Shown one piece after another: positions 10,438 through 18,140 of a stretch of DNA of 20,286 bases. The position numbers and the translations under genes are program-made. The stretch lies in NCBI GenBank assembly GCA_900543085.1, contig UQQF01000036.1, positions 1 to 20,286 on the forward strand, read 5' to 3'. Source of the DNA: an uncultured Eubacteriales bacterium. GTDB taxonomy: Bacteria > Bacillota > Clostridia > Oscillospirales > Oscillospiraceae. The notes beneath the pieces were generated by a model, which was not told where the DNA came from, did not search any database, and was given only the letters and a program-made list of their open reading frames with translations. How positions within the stretch are numbered: position 1 is the stretch's first letter; every line of letters starts with the position of its first letter.

Positions 10438-10467
10438 AAAAAGGCAGAGCCGGTAGGCTCTGCCTTT
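10438..10467 (-). terminator. Intrinsic terminator of the foldase gene
   Basis: A 12-bp perfect stem has arms 10440-10451 and 10456-10467 (AAAGGCAGAGCC and its complement) with a 4-nt loop. On the minus strand it runs into five T residues (10442-10438). It starts 16 nt after the foldase stop and ends just before the ribosome site of tcdA, so tcdA lies directly behind a terminator. Confidence 0.9.
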
Positions 10468-10482
10468 GTGTATTTGTCAGCC

Positions 10483-12171
10483 TTACACCTTGGCGAACCA
10501 GTTGATAAAGCCGTTGATGCTGACCGGGAACTGGGCGAACAGCTCGTCCTCCCAGGCGGTGTAATCCTGCTGGCGCAGACCCTCGGGGGCGCCGGCGGAG
10601 CCAAGGCCGTACTGAGCCAGGCAGTCGTGGTAGTTGTAGTCGTCGGTGCCGACGAAGTAGACCAGGTGGTAGCCGGTGTAGTTGCTGGCCTCGACGTAGA
10701 TTATCTCGGTGTCGCCCGGCTGGCGCTCAGAGTCGAATATCCAGTCGTTGATGCCGTCGACCATCTGGTTCACGGCGACGTGCTCATAGAGTCCGCCGCT
10801 GCTGCCGTAGGTGCTGGAGCCGTTGGAGCGGCTGTCGTCGCTGTAGGTGTTGGCCAGCTCGGCAAAGCTGTCCTCGGTGGCCTCGTTGTCCTGCCAGTCG
10901 GAGTAGATCTCGTTGATCTCGTCCTCGGCGCTCTGACGCTCCTCGTCGCTTATCTCTCCGTCCTCATCGGCGTCGTCGACCTGGATGAGTATGTGGCGGA
11001 AGCTCACGCCGTTGTAGGAGCTGTTGTCGTTGCGGGAGTGGAAGACCACGACGTAGTAGCCGGTGTCGGCGCTCTCAATGACGGCCACGTCCCCGGCCTG
11101 GCGGGAGCCGTCAAGCACCCACTCGGAGAAGTCGTCGGAGAAGTTGCTGCTGACGCTGTAGCCGAAGGCGTTCTCGTACTCGGTGATCTCGGCGTCCTCG
11201 ATCTCGCCGGAGACGGTCTCGGCGAAGTCCGCGCCGCCCTCGACGGCCTCGGCGATGCCGTCGGCGATCTCCTTGGCGTCGGCCATGGTGGCCTCGGTCA
11301 CCTGGTCGTTGGTCTCCTCGGTCTCCTCGCCGGTCTCCTCGTCGGTCACGGTCTCGGTGACCTCCTCGGTCTCGGCGCGGACGAGGTAGTAGTCAAAGCT
11401 CAGCGCGTCGAAGGCGTCGGCGTTCTCGTCGTAGTAGCTGTTGAGCTCGTCGGCGGTGTACTCAAAGCCCTCGAACACGTCGGTGGAGTAGCTCTCGGCG
11501 ATGTAGGCGCGCTCGAGCAGCTCGCGCACGAGCGCGGAGTCCACGCCCTTGCCGTAGGCCAGGGCGATGTAGCCGTCGGCGCCGCGCAGGTTGTTCTTCT
11601 CGGCCAGAGTGGCATAGTTGGAGATGATGTCGTCGATGGAGGCGCTGTCCTCCTCGCTGAGCGTGTAGCCGGCCTTAGTGGCGGCGTCCCAGATGGCGGT
11701 GACCTGCACCATATTCTGCAGCGCGGTCTCGCGGAAGTAGTCCGCCCAGGTGATCTCCTCGGGGGCGTCGTCGCCGGTGAGGGAGTCGGGCAGGGTCAGA
11801 CCGAGCATCTCGACCATGGACGTGTTCATCGTCTGATCCTTCAGGTCGGAGTTCGTGTCAAGGCCGAGGTAGCTGGCGACACTGCCGTACTGGGAGACAA
11901 AGTTGTTGTACGCAGTGTTGTAGTAGTACTGGTACTCGGCGTTAGTGAACTCGTAGTCGCCTATGGTCATGGCGGTGGTGCCGGTGTAGAACAGGTTGGT
12001 GTTCAGCACTATGACGAGTATGACGAACACAGCGACGATGACGCCGACTATCGTCCACGTCCGCCGCTCCTTTTTGCTTTTGAGCTCGGCCTCGCGCTCG
12101 GCGAGCGTCTTCGGGCTGGTGCCTGCGGTTCGCTCGGCCTGGCGCCGCTTCTTGTCCTGAGATGCGCTCAT
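10483..12171 (-). CDS. Membrane-anchored parvulin-type foldase (PpiC/SurA-like)
   Basis: The 562-aa protein has a charged cytosolic tail (1-37), one membrane segment at about 38-58 (a signal anchor; no lipobox Cys as in PrsA), and a large external part. Residues 67-250 resemble a SurA-type chaperone domain rich in Tyr and Asn. Two parvulin-like segments follow, about 258-378 and 388-510. The second has the typical FRHILIQ strand and a SFAELANTYSDD helix. Peptidyl-prolyl isomerases of this type help secreted proteins fold outside the membrane. An acidic Thr/Glu-rich stretch lies at 268-297 and an EF-hand-like loop at 400-411. ATG 12171 has AAGGAT upstream; the reading from 12303 would cross the promoter. 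Gene symbol prsA is possible but not assured. Confidence 0.87.
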   Translation of the reverse strand: MSASQDKKRRQAERTAGTSPKTLAEREAELKSKKERRTWTIVGVIVAVFVILVIVLNTNLFYTGTTAMTIGDYEFTNAEYQYYYNTAYNNFVSQYGSVASYLGLDTNSDLKDQTMNTSMVEMLGLTLPDSLTGDDAPEEITWADYFRETALQNMVQVTAIWDAATKAGYTLSEEDSASIDDIISNYATLAEKNNLRGADGYIALAYGKGVDSALVRELLERAYIAESYSTDVFEGFEYTADELNSYYDENADAFDALSFDYYLVRAETEEVTETVTDEETGEETEETNDQVTEATMADAKEIADGIAEAVEGGADFAETVSGEIEDAEITEYENAFGYSVSSNFSDDFSEWVLDGSRQAGDVAVIESADTGYYVVVFHSRNDNSSYNGVSFRHILIQVDDADEDGEISDEERQSAEDEINEIYSDWQDNEATEDSFAELANTYSDDSRSNGSSTYGSSGGLYEHVAVNQMVDGINDWIFDSERQPGDTEIIYVEASNYTGYHLVYFVGTDDYNYHDCLAQYGLGSAGAPEGLRQQDYTAWEDELFAQFPVSINGFINWFAKV

Positions 12172-12244
12172 TACGCTTTCATCCTTTTCATCCGTAATTG
12201 CATTTTGACGTGTGGGGCAGCGCCCGCACACGTACAGCCTTGGT

Positions 12245-12273
12245 ATTATAACGCATATGCCGGCGCGTTTCAA
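12245..12273 (-). promoter_or_regulatory. Vegetative promoter of the foldase gene
   Basis: On the minus strand TTGAAA (12268-12273) and TATAAT (12245-12250) are 17 nt apart. The predicted start near 12238 gives a 5' leader of about 65 nt, which contains a GC-rich stem formed by ACGTGTG and its complement. The promoter is divergent to the glycosyltransferase promoter in the same 223-nt interval. Confidence 0.8.
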
Positions 12274-12332
12274 GGCCAAATTGTAAATTATAGCTTTTCG
12301 CACCGGCCGAGGCGGCGGTGCGGCACACTGTC

Positions 12333-12361
12333 TTGTATTTCCACCTCCAATGTGTTAAAAT
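12333..12361 (+). promoter_or_regulatory. Candidate promoter of the glycosyltransferase gene
   Basis: TTGTAT (12333-12338) and TAAAAT (12356-12361) are separated by 17 nt and lie 33 nt upstream of the ATG. The -35 is weak, so the call rests mainly on spacing and position. Confidence 0.5.
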
Positions 12362-12394
12362 GTCTTGTATTATTCCGCCTTGGAGGGCACAGTT

Positions 12395-13918
12395 ATGTCC
12401 GGTGAAAGAAGAATATCCCGCCGCACGGAGCTGATATGCGCCGCCGCGCTCCTGGCGCTGGGCTTCGCCGCGCGGCTTGTCGGACTTGACTCTCTCCCCC
12501 TCGGGCTGAACCAGGACGAGGCGAGCGCGGGCTACGACGCCTGGGCGATACTCAGCTACGGCATAGACCGCTGCGGCAACTCCCTGCCCGTGCTGCTGGA
12601 GAGCTGGGGCAGCGGGCAGAACGCGCTGCTGAGCTACCTGGCCATGCCGTTCATCGCGATCTTCGGGCTGAGCGAGGTGACGCTGCGCCTGCCCGTGGCG
12701 CTCTCCGGCTGCGCGAGCCTGGTGTTCATGTGGCTGCTGGCCAGGCGCTCGCGCGGGGCGCGCTTCGGCCTGGCGGCGCTGCTGTTTTTGGCCGTCTGCC
12801 CCTGGCACGTCATGGCGACGCGCTGGGCGCTGGAGTCCAACCTGCTGCCGGGGACGCTCATCGCGGCGGTGTACCTTGCCGCGCTCTCGGAGGAGAAGCC
12901 CTGGGCGCTGGCGGCGGCGGGGCTGTGCTTCGGCCTTTCGCTGTACGCCTACGGCACGGCGTTCTTCATACTGCCGGCGCTGCTGGTCTGGTGCGTCTGG
13001 CGGCTGCGCCGCTCGCTACGCCCCGCGCCCTTCCTCACGGGGCTGGGGATTTTCCTCGCGCTCGCGCTGCCGATAGCGCTCTGCCAGCTGCGCAACGCGC
13101 TGGGACTGGGCGAGCTGAGCATCCTGGGCTTCACGCTCCCCGAGCTGACCAGCACGCGGCAGAGCGCGACCAGCGTGTTCGGCAGCGGCCTCGCCGGGGT
13201 GTGGTCGAACCTCGCCGGACTTGTGCGGCTGCTCATCACGCAGTCGGACGGACTGCCCTGGAACAGCGGCGAGTGGGGCGGGCTCTACTACTTCTTCGGC
13301 CTGCCGCTGGCGATAATAGGCGCGGTGTGCGCGCTGAGGACGAGGCCGCGCAGCACGCCGGACTCGCTGATGCTCGCCTGGCTCTTTATCGCGCTGTTCT
13401 GCTCCTGCCTCATCACCGTGAACGTCAACCGGGTGAACTTCCTCTGGCTGCCGGTGTGCTACTTCGCCGCGCTGGGACTGGACGCCGCCATGTCCCTGCT
13501 CGGCCGCGCGAAGCTTGCCCTGCCGGCGGCGCTGCTGCTCTGCTTTGCGCTGTTCATGCGCAGCTATGACGGCAGCCTCGGCGGCACGGGGAACATCAAC
13601 TTCTTCCCCGGCCTCGGCGACGCCATAGAGTACGTGGACGCCCTGGAGCCGGAGAGCGCGTACATATCCGGCAACTACGTCAGCGCGCCGTACATCTTCG
13701 CGCTGTTCTACACGCAGACGCCGACGCAGGAGTTCATCGACACCGTGGACTACACCGACCCCGACAGCGCGTTCCGAAACGTCGACGGCTTCGGCTGCTG
13801 GCGCTTCGGCTCCACGGAAAACGCCGAGGGCGAGTACCTCATACTCCACGTCATCGAGTGCCATGACCGCAACGTTCTGGCGGTGTTCGGGCAATACGCA
13901 GTCTGCGAAGGGGATTAG
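12395..13918 (+). CDS. Membrane glycosyltransferase, GT39/PMT-like (GT-C fold)
   Basis: The 507-aa polytopic membrane protein begins with one helix (about 12-30). The external loop LNQDEASAGYDAW (39-50) follows, with the Asp41-Glu42 pair typical of GT-C enzymes of the ArnT/PMT_2 type. Many hydrophobic helices then run to about residue 395, and a soluble C-terminal part of about 110 residues ends the protein. Such enzymes move a sugar from a polyprenyl-phosphate donor to a lipid, glycan or protein on the outer face. Donor and acceptor cannot be told. ATG 12395 has GGAGGG 7 nt upstream; an earlier in-frame TTG has no ribosome site. It stands alone, with no other envelope-glycan gene adjacent. 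Confidence 0.88.
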   Translation: MSGERRISRRTELICAAALLALGFAARLVGLDSLPLGLNQDEASAGYDAWAILSYGIDRCGNSLPVLLESWGSGQNALLSYLAMPFIAIFGLSEVTLRLPVALSGCASLVFMWLLARRSRGARFGLAALLFLAVCPWHVMATRWALESNLLPGTLIAAVYLAALSEEKPWALAAAGLCFGLSLYAYGTAFFILPALLVWCVWRLRRSLRPAPFLTGLGIFLALALPIALCQLRNALGLGELSILGFTLPELTSTRQSATSVFGSGLAGVWSNLAGLVRLLITQSDGLPWNSGEWGGLYYFFGLPLAIIGAVCALRTRPRSTPDSLMLAWLFIALFCSCLITVNVNRVNFLWLPVCYFAALGLDAAMSLLGRAKLALPAALLLCFALFMRSYDGSLGGTGNINFFPGLGDAIEYVDALEPESAYISGNYVSAPYIFALFYTQTPTQEFIDTVDYTDPDSAFRNVDGFGCWRFGSTENAEGEYLILHVIECHDRNVLAVFGQYAVCEGD

Positions 13919-14389
13919 CGGGGGGCTCCCCGCGGGACTCCTGGGAGGCTTTCTTTGGTCTTGGCCAAAGAAAGCCCCCCAGACCCCGGCGTCGTCACAA
14001 TCTCCGTATCCTTCGCTTCCGGGCAAGCCCGAAAGCTCAGTCACTCCGATGCTCCTCCTTACCGCCGCACAAGCACGCTTGCGCGGCGGATAGGGTGCCA
14101 CTTGCTTACCTCTCTAACCTCCGACCGGTAAGCGCTCCGGCGCAACGCGCCGTCGCGCGAAAAAGACAGCACCCCAGTCTCGTATAGACTAAGGGATGCA
14201 AACGTATCTATGTCGAACCGTGAGGATAAAACTAATCCCCGGCATATTAACGCACCAAAAGCGTTTTTCTCTTTGGAGTCTGAGGGATTTCTTTTTGTCG
14301 CCACAAAAAGAAACCCCTCAGGAAATAATGAATTAAGCGATAATAATATGCAAATAGTATAAAACCCCCAAAAGGTAGTGATTGTATTT
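13919..14389. other. 471-nt gene-free region with several hairpins and a repeat copy
   Basis: I see no gene on either strand. Inverted repeats lie at 13943-13980 (core GGCTTTCTTTGG and its complement, no U-tract on either side), 14062-14089 (CCGCCGC/GCGGCGG with inner CAAG/CTTG), 14139-14151 (GGCGC/GCGCC) and 14280-14321 (inside the 70-nt repeat). Between 14152 and 14254 no structure stood out. Just before the nuclease gene the DNA turns AT-rich, with a possible -10 TATAAA at 14358-14363 but no convincing -35. Confidence 0.65.
14255..14323. repeat. 70-nt dispersed hairpin repeat, copy 2
   Basis: This is the partner of the copy at 10-79, some 14.2 kb away: two substitutions and one A fewer. 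The long stem has arms 14280-14298 and 14303-14321 with loop CGCC. The two substitutions sit at paired positions, so this stem has an A-C mismatch on the plus strand (G-U on the minus) where copy 1 has G-T on the plus. Confidence 0.75.
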
Positions 14390-15223
14390 ATGCCAATGGA
14401 AAACATGCGTCTCGCAGTCCTGATCGACGGGGACAACGCCCCGCGGGACTGTTTGAAGGGAATAATGGAGGAGATCGCCATCTACGGCACGCCGATGATA
14501 AAGCGCATATACGGCGACTGGGCGAGCCACGGGCTGACCTCCTGGAAGAACACGCTGCTTGAAAACGCCGTCACGCCCAAGCAGCAGTTCGCGTACACGA
14601 CCGGCAAGAACGCCACGGACTCGGCCATGATAATCGACGCGATGGACATACTCTACACCGGCAAGACCGACGGCTATGTGCTCGTCAGCTCCGACAGCGA
14701 CTTCACGCCGCTGGCGATACGCCTGCGCGAGAGCGGGATGTACGTCATCGGCATCGGCGAGGAGAAGACGCCCAAGGCCTTTGTCCAGGCCTGCGACAAG
14801 TTCATCCGCGTCGAGGTCATACGCGACAAGTACAAGAAGCCCGCCAAGACCGCCGCGAAGAAGACGGCCTCGACGGCCAAGAAGGCCGCGTCCAAGACGC
14901 CCGAGAAGGCCGAAAAGGCCCCCGCCAAGACCGCAGCCAAGAAGGCGGCCGCCCCGGCCGCGGACGCCAAGCCGCCCGTGCCCGAGGATATCATCAACCT
15001 CATCGCCGACAGCGTGGCCGACCTGGCCGACGACGACGGCTGGATAGACATGTCCAACCTCGGCAACCTCATAATCAAAAAGCAGCCGGACTTCGACCCA
15101 CGCACCTACGGCTACGGCAAGCTCTCCAACATGCTCCGCAACCTGCCCCGCTTTGAAGTCCAGGTGCGCGAGACCGCCGACCCCAACGTGCGCCCCATGT
15201 ACGTGCGCGACGTCGAGGCCTGA
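14390..15223 (+). CDS. NYN-domain nuclease with Lys/Ala linker and C-terminal OST-HTH/LOTUS domain
   Basis: The 277-aa protein has three parts. The NYN (PIN-like, LabA/DUF88) domain covers residues 6-145 and shows acidic metal-binding residues Asp13 and Asp15 in LIDGDN, Asp77 in ATDSAM, and Asp102/Asp104 in SSDSDF. A low-complexity linker rich in Lys, Ala and Pro (149-195) resembles histone H1 tails. An OST-HTH/LOTUS RNA-binding domain (about 196-275) ends the protein. By family knowledge NYN proteins cleave RNA, and LOTUS modules bind RNA; the target is unknown. Starts at GTG 14378 and ATG 14390 are both possible; AAAAGG lies 2 and 14 nt before them, neither ideal. I prefer the ATG. Confidence 0.88.
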   Translation: MPMENMRLAVLIDGDNAPRDCLKGIMEEIAIYGTPMIKRIYGDWASHGLTSWKNTLLENAVTPKQQFAYTTGKNATDSAMIIDAMDILYTGKTDGYVLVSSDSDFTPLAIRLRESGMYVIGIGEEKTPKAFVQACDKFIRVEVIRDKYKKPAKTAAKKTASTAKKAASKTPEKAEKAPAKTAAKKAAAPAADAKPPVPEDIINLIADSVADLADDDGWIDMSNLGNLIIKKQPDFDPRTYGYGKLSNMLRNLPRFEVQVRETADPNVRPMYVRDVEA

Positions 15224-15247
15224 GCCGCTCCCGCCGGAAAACGCAGC

Positions 15248-15281
15248 ATCCGGGCGCCTTTTTCAAGGCGCCCGGATTTTT
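15248..15281 (+). terminator. Intrinsic terminator of the NYN-LOTUS gene
   Basis: A perfect 13-bp stem has arms 15248-15260 and 15265-15277 with loop TTTC, and is followed by four further T residues. It lies between two convergent genes and ends 11 nt before the tetR stop. The minus-strand reading has A-runs on both sides and could help stop the tetR transcript too. Confidence 0.92.
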
Positions 15282-15292
15282 CTGCACCGCGC

Positions 15293-15865
15293 TCACCCGG
15301 CCAGGCTCATGAACCCCGCGCTGGAGAGCTTGATTATTATGTCCGCCACCTCGCCGCTGGGCTTGACCGTGCCCTCGGCGAGCCACTTCCTGATGACGCC
15401 CACGCTGCCTATGGCGATGAACGTGTAGATGTACTCCGCGTCCTCCATGCTCGCGGAGCTGTTGGCGCGCCAGTGCTCGATGAACTGCTTCTCCACCACC
15501 TGTACCACCTGGTTCTGGAACCCCGTGTCGCCCTGGTCGGACAGCAGCGCGCGGCAGGCCTCCGCGTTCTCGCGGACGTACTCCACTATCTCCGTCATGC
15601 TGTCCTTGAGGTCGCCGCCAAGCGCGGCGATGGCCGGCTGCACCCGGCGGGATATGTCCTCTATCAGCTCCCGCTCTATGCTGTGCAGCAGATCCGTGGG
15701 GTCGCTGTAGTGCGAGTAAAATGTCGCGCGGTTGATGCCCGCCTTCTCGCAGATTTCGGTCACCGTTATCTTCGCCACCGGCTTGGTCTGCATCAGCTCC
15801 AGCAGGCTGGATCTGACCATCATTTTAGTGTAGCGCACGCGCGCGTCCTGCTTCTTCCCGGGCAT
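15293..15865 (-). CDS. TetR/AcrR-family transcriptional repressor
   Basis: The 190-aa protein has an N-terminal TetR DNA-binding domain: a first helix around 12-28, then the helix-turn-helix at about 33-52 (ITVTEICEKAGINRATFY), which fits the family strongly. The C-terminal ligand-binding and dimerisation part is helical and variable. ATG 15865 has GAGGAGGT 5 nt upstream; the reading from 15880 passes through that site and is rejected. It is divergent to the MMPL transporter gene, the usual arrangement for a local repressor of an efflux system. The ligand is unknown but is plausibly a substrate of the transporter. Confidence 0.92.
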   Translation of the reverse strand: MPGKKQDARVRYTKMMVRSSLLELMQTKPVAKITVTEICEKAGINRATFYSHYSDPTDLLHSIERELIEDISRRVQPAIAALGGDLKDSMTEIVEYVRENAEACRALLSDQGDTGFQNQVVQVVEKQFIEHWRANSSASMEDAEYIYTFIAIGSVGVIRKWLAEGTVKPSGEVADIIIKLSSAGFMSLAG

Positions 15866-15903
15866 GGCGCACCTCCTCAAAAGTCGTGAATTTTTTGTGA
15901 TAT

Positions 15904-15932
15904 ATCATACATTTCGCCTGTAATCCGTTTAA
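15904..15932 (-). promoter_or_regulatory. Candidate tetR promoter with overlapping palindrome
   Basis: On the minus strand TTAAAC (15927-15932) and TATGAT (15904-15909) are 17 nt apart. A perfect 10-bp palindrome TGATATATCA (15898-15907) overlaps the -10 element and might be an extra autoregulatory site, although AT-rich palindromes of this size can arise by chance. Confidence 0.55.
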
Positions 15933-15946
15933 GAATTTTCAAATAA

Positions 15947-15963
15947 CAACAAACTGTCTGTTG
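15947..15963. promoter_or_regulatory. Candidate TetR operator (17-bp imperfect palindrome)
   Basis: CAACAAACTGTCTGTTG has 7 of 8 base pairs symmetric around the central T. It lies between the divergent tetR and mmpL promoters and covers the first bases of the transporter -35 (15961-15966). Size, symmetry and place suit a TetR-family operator that blocks the transporter promoter. Confidence 0.6.
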
Positions 15964-15989
15964 CTTTGTTTTCACTTTGAAAATATACT
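15961..15989 (+). promoter_or_regulatory. Candidate promoter of the MMPL transporter operon
   Basis: TTGCTT (15961-15966) and TATACT (15984-15989) are 17 nt apart. The predicted start near 15996 leaves a leader of about 70 nt with a hairpin (arms 16026-16032 and 16041-16047). An alternative -10 TATAAA lies 5 nt further on. Confidence 0.5.
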
Positions 15990-16067
15990 ATAAAAGCGAA
16001 AGTAAGTCAACACCACGTTGATTATCGGGCGCTTTCCGGTGCGCCCGGCAGGGATGGAGGGCTGCCT

Positions 16068-18140
16068 ATGGATGGATTGACAAGGGGCATCACGCGGCAC
16101 AAAAAGCTCGTGATAGCCATATTCCTGGTCGCGACGGTCATATCGGCCGTGCTGATCCTCGGGGTGAGCGTCAACTACGACCTCACGGACTATCTGCCCG
16201 AGGACTCGGAGAGCACGATAGCGCTCGACCTGATGTACGAGGAGTTCGGCTCCGGCGTGCCGAACACGCGCGTCATGGTGCGGAACCTGACGCTGACGGG
16301 CGCCGTGGAGACGAAGGCGAAGATCGCGCAGGCTCCGGGCGTCACGGGAGTGATGTGGCTGGACGACACGCAGGACATGTCCACACCGATAGAGCTGATG
16401 GACAGCGCCACCGTGGAGCAGTACTGGCACGACGGCACGGCGCTCTATCAGGTGACGATAGAGGAAGGCCGCGAGAGCGAGGCCGTAGCCGCGCTGTATG
16501 AGATGCTGGGCTCGGACGTGGCCATATCCGGCAACTCCGCGAACACGGCCAGCATGCAGAACCTGGTCGTCAGCGAGGTCGTGGGCGCGGCCAGCATCCT
16601 GATCCCCATCATTATAATCATATTGCTGCTGACCACCACGAGCTGGATCTCGCCGGCGCTCTTTCTGCTGACGATAGGCGTCGCGGTGCTTATAAACATG
16701 GGCACCAACGTCGTCTTCGGCGAGATAAGCTTTGTCACGCAGAGCGTCAGCCCCATATTGCAGCTCGCAGTCTCGCTGGACTACGCCATTTTCCTGCTCA
16801 ACAGCTTCGGCCGCCACCGTCAGGAGGTCGACATCAGCGAGACGGCCATGCGCCTTGCGATAAAGGAGAGCTTCTCGTCCATCGCGGCCAGCGCCGCGAC
16901 GACCCTGTTCGGCTTCATGGCGCTGATGTTCATGCGCTTCGGCATAGGCAGCGACCTCGGACTGAACCTAATGAAGGGCATAGTGCTCAGCTATGTGTCG
17001 GTCATGGTGTTCCTGCCCGCGCTCGCGCTTGCAAGCGTGAAGCTGCTGGACAAGACCTCGCACAGACCCATCATACATACGGGCAAGCGCCTCGGGCGCG
17101 CGCTGGTCAAGGTGCGCATCCCCGCGCTGATACTCGTGCTCATAGCCGTTATCCCCTGCTACCTCGCGCAGACCCGCGCCGACTTCCTCTACGGCAACGG
17201 CACGCCCGACACCCGCACGGACTACGGCCGCGACACCGTGGCGATAAACGAGGAGTTCGGCGAGTCGAACGCCCTGGTGCTGCTGGTGCCCCGCGGCGAC
17301 CCCGGCGCGGAGGCGAAGATGGCCGAGGAGCTGGCCGGCATCGACCACGTCACCAGCGTGCTCAGCTACGCCGGCACCGTCGGCGCCGTGCCGGAGGGCT
17401 TCCTGGACGAGAGCATAGTCTCCCAGTTCTACTCCGACGGCTATGCGCGCATCATCATGTACACCGACACCTCCGAGGAGGGCGACGAGGCCTTCGCCGT
17501 TGTCGAGCAGGTGCGCGCCACGGCGGACAAGTACTACTCCGAGAGCTGGCTGTGCGGCCAGAGCGCCAACCTCTACGACATGCGCGACGTGGTCACGGCC
17601 GACTCCACCCTGGTCAACTGGATAGCTATAGGCTTCATCTTCCTCACGCTGCTGGTGACCTTCAAGAGCGCCACGCTGCCGTTCATACTGCTGTTCGTAA
17701 TAGAGGCGGCCATCTGGATAAACCTCTCCGTACCGTACTTTGCAGATCAGCCTCTTGTGTACATAGGCTACCTGGTCATCAACACGGTGCAGCTGGGCGC
17801 GACTATAGACTACGCCATACTCATGACCAACGGCTACACCGCCAACCGGCGTACAATGGGCAAGCGCGAGGCGGTCGTGGCCACGCTGAACACCAACTTT
17901 GAGAGCGTGCTGACCAGCGGCGTGATACTCACCGCCGCCGGACTGTGCCTGGGCTTTGTCAGCTCGCTGCAGGTCGTCGCCGAGCTGGGCATATTGCTCG
18001 CGCGCGGCACGGTGCTCTCAATGGCCATGGTCGTGCTGGCTCTGCCCGCGCTCTTGATTCTCTTTGACCCGCTGACCGCCAGGCTCACCTGGAAGGCCGG
18101 ATTTATCGACACTGCCAAAAAGGAGGCTGAGACAAAATGA
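16068..18140 (+). CDS. MMPL/RND-superfamily transporter
   Basis: The 690-aa protein has about 12 membrane helices in two repeats. Helix 1 (14-34) is followed by an external domain (35-170), then helices between about 171 and 324. Helix 7 (351-368) is followed by a second external domain (369-513), then helices between 514 and 667. Each repeat has an Asp-Tyr pair in its fourth helix (238-239 in SLDYAIF, 581-582 in TIDYAIL), matching the proton-relay pairs of MmpL3-type proteins. Substrates of this family are often lipids or hydrophobic compounds. ATG 16068 has GGAGGG 6 nt upstream. Its stop overlaps the next gene as ATGA, so the two products are probably made together. Repression by the adjacent TetR is likely. 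Confidence 0.93.
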   Translation: MDGLTRGITRHKKLVIAIFLVATVISAVLILGVSVNYDLTDYLPEDSESTIALDLMYEEFGSGVPNTRVMVRNLTLTGAVETKAKIAQAPGVTGVMWLDDTQDMSTPIELMDSATVEQYWHDGTALYQVTIEEGRESEAVAALYEMLGSDVAISGNSANTASMQNLVVSEVVGAASILIPIIIIILLLTTTSWISPALFLLTIGVAVLINMGTNVVFGEISFVTQSVSPILQLAVSLDYAIFLLNSFGRHRQEVDISETAMRLAIKESFSSIAASAATTLFGFMALMFMRFGIGSDLGLNLMKGIVLSYVSVMVFLPALALASVKLLDKTSHRPIIHTGKRLGRALVKVRIPALILVLIAVIPCYLAQTRADFLYGNGTPDTRTDYGRDTVAINEEFGESNALVLLVPRGDPGAEAKMAEELAGIDHVTSVLSYAGTVGAVPEGFLDESIVSQFYSDGYARIIMYTDTSEEGDEAFAVVEQVRATADKYYSESWLCGQSANLYDMRDVVTADSTLVNWIAIGFIFLTLLVTFKSATLPFILLFVIEAAIWINLSVPYFADQPLVYIGYLVINTVQLGATIDYAILMTNGYTANRRTMGKREAVVATLNTNFESVLTSGVILTAAGLCLGFVSSLQVVAELGILLARGTVLSMAMVVLALPALLILFDPLTARLTWKAGFIDTAKKEAETK

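Noticed and set aside
10435..12405. 656-residue plus-strand open frame opposite the foldase
   Set aside because: Val/Gly/Leu-rich antisense shadow; the minus-strand frame has a promoter, ribosome site, membrane anchor, parvulin motifs and terminator.
14152..14254. Possible tRNA or small RNA
   Set aside because: No cloverleaf, conserved T-loop sequence or terminator was found.
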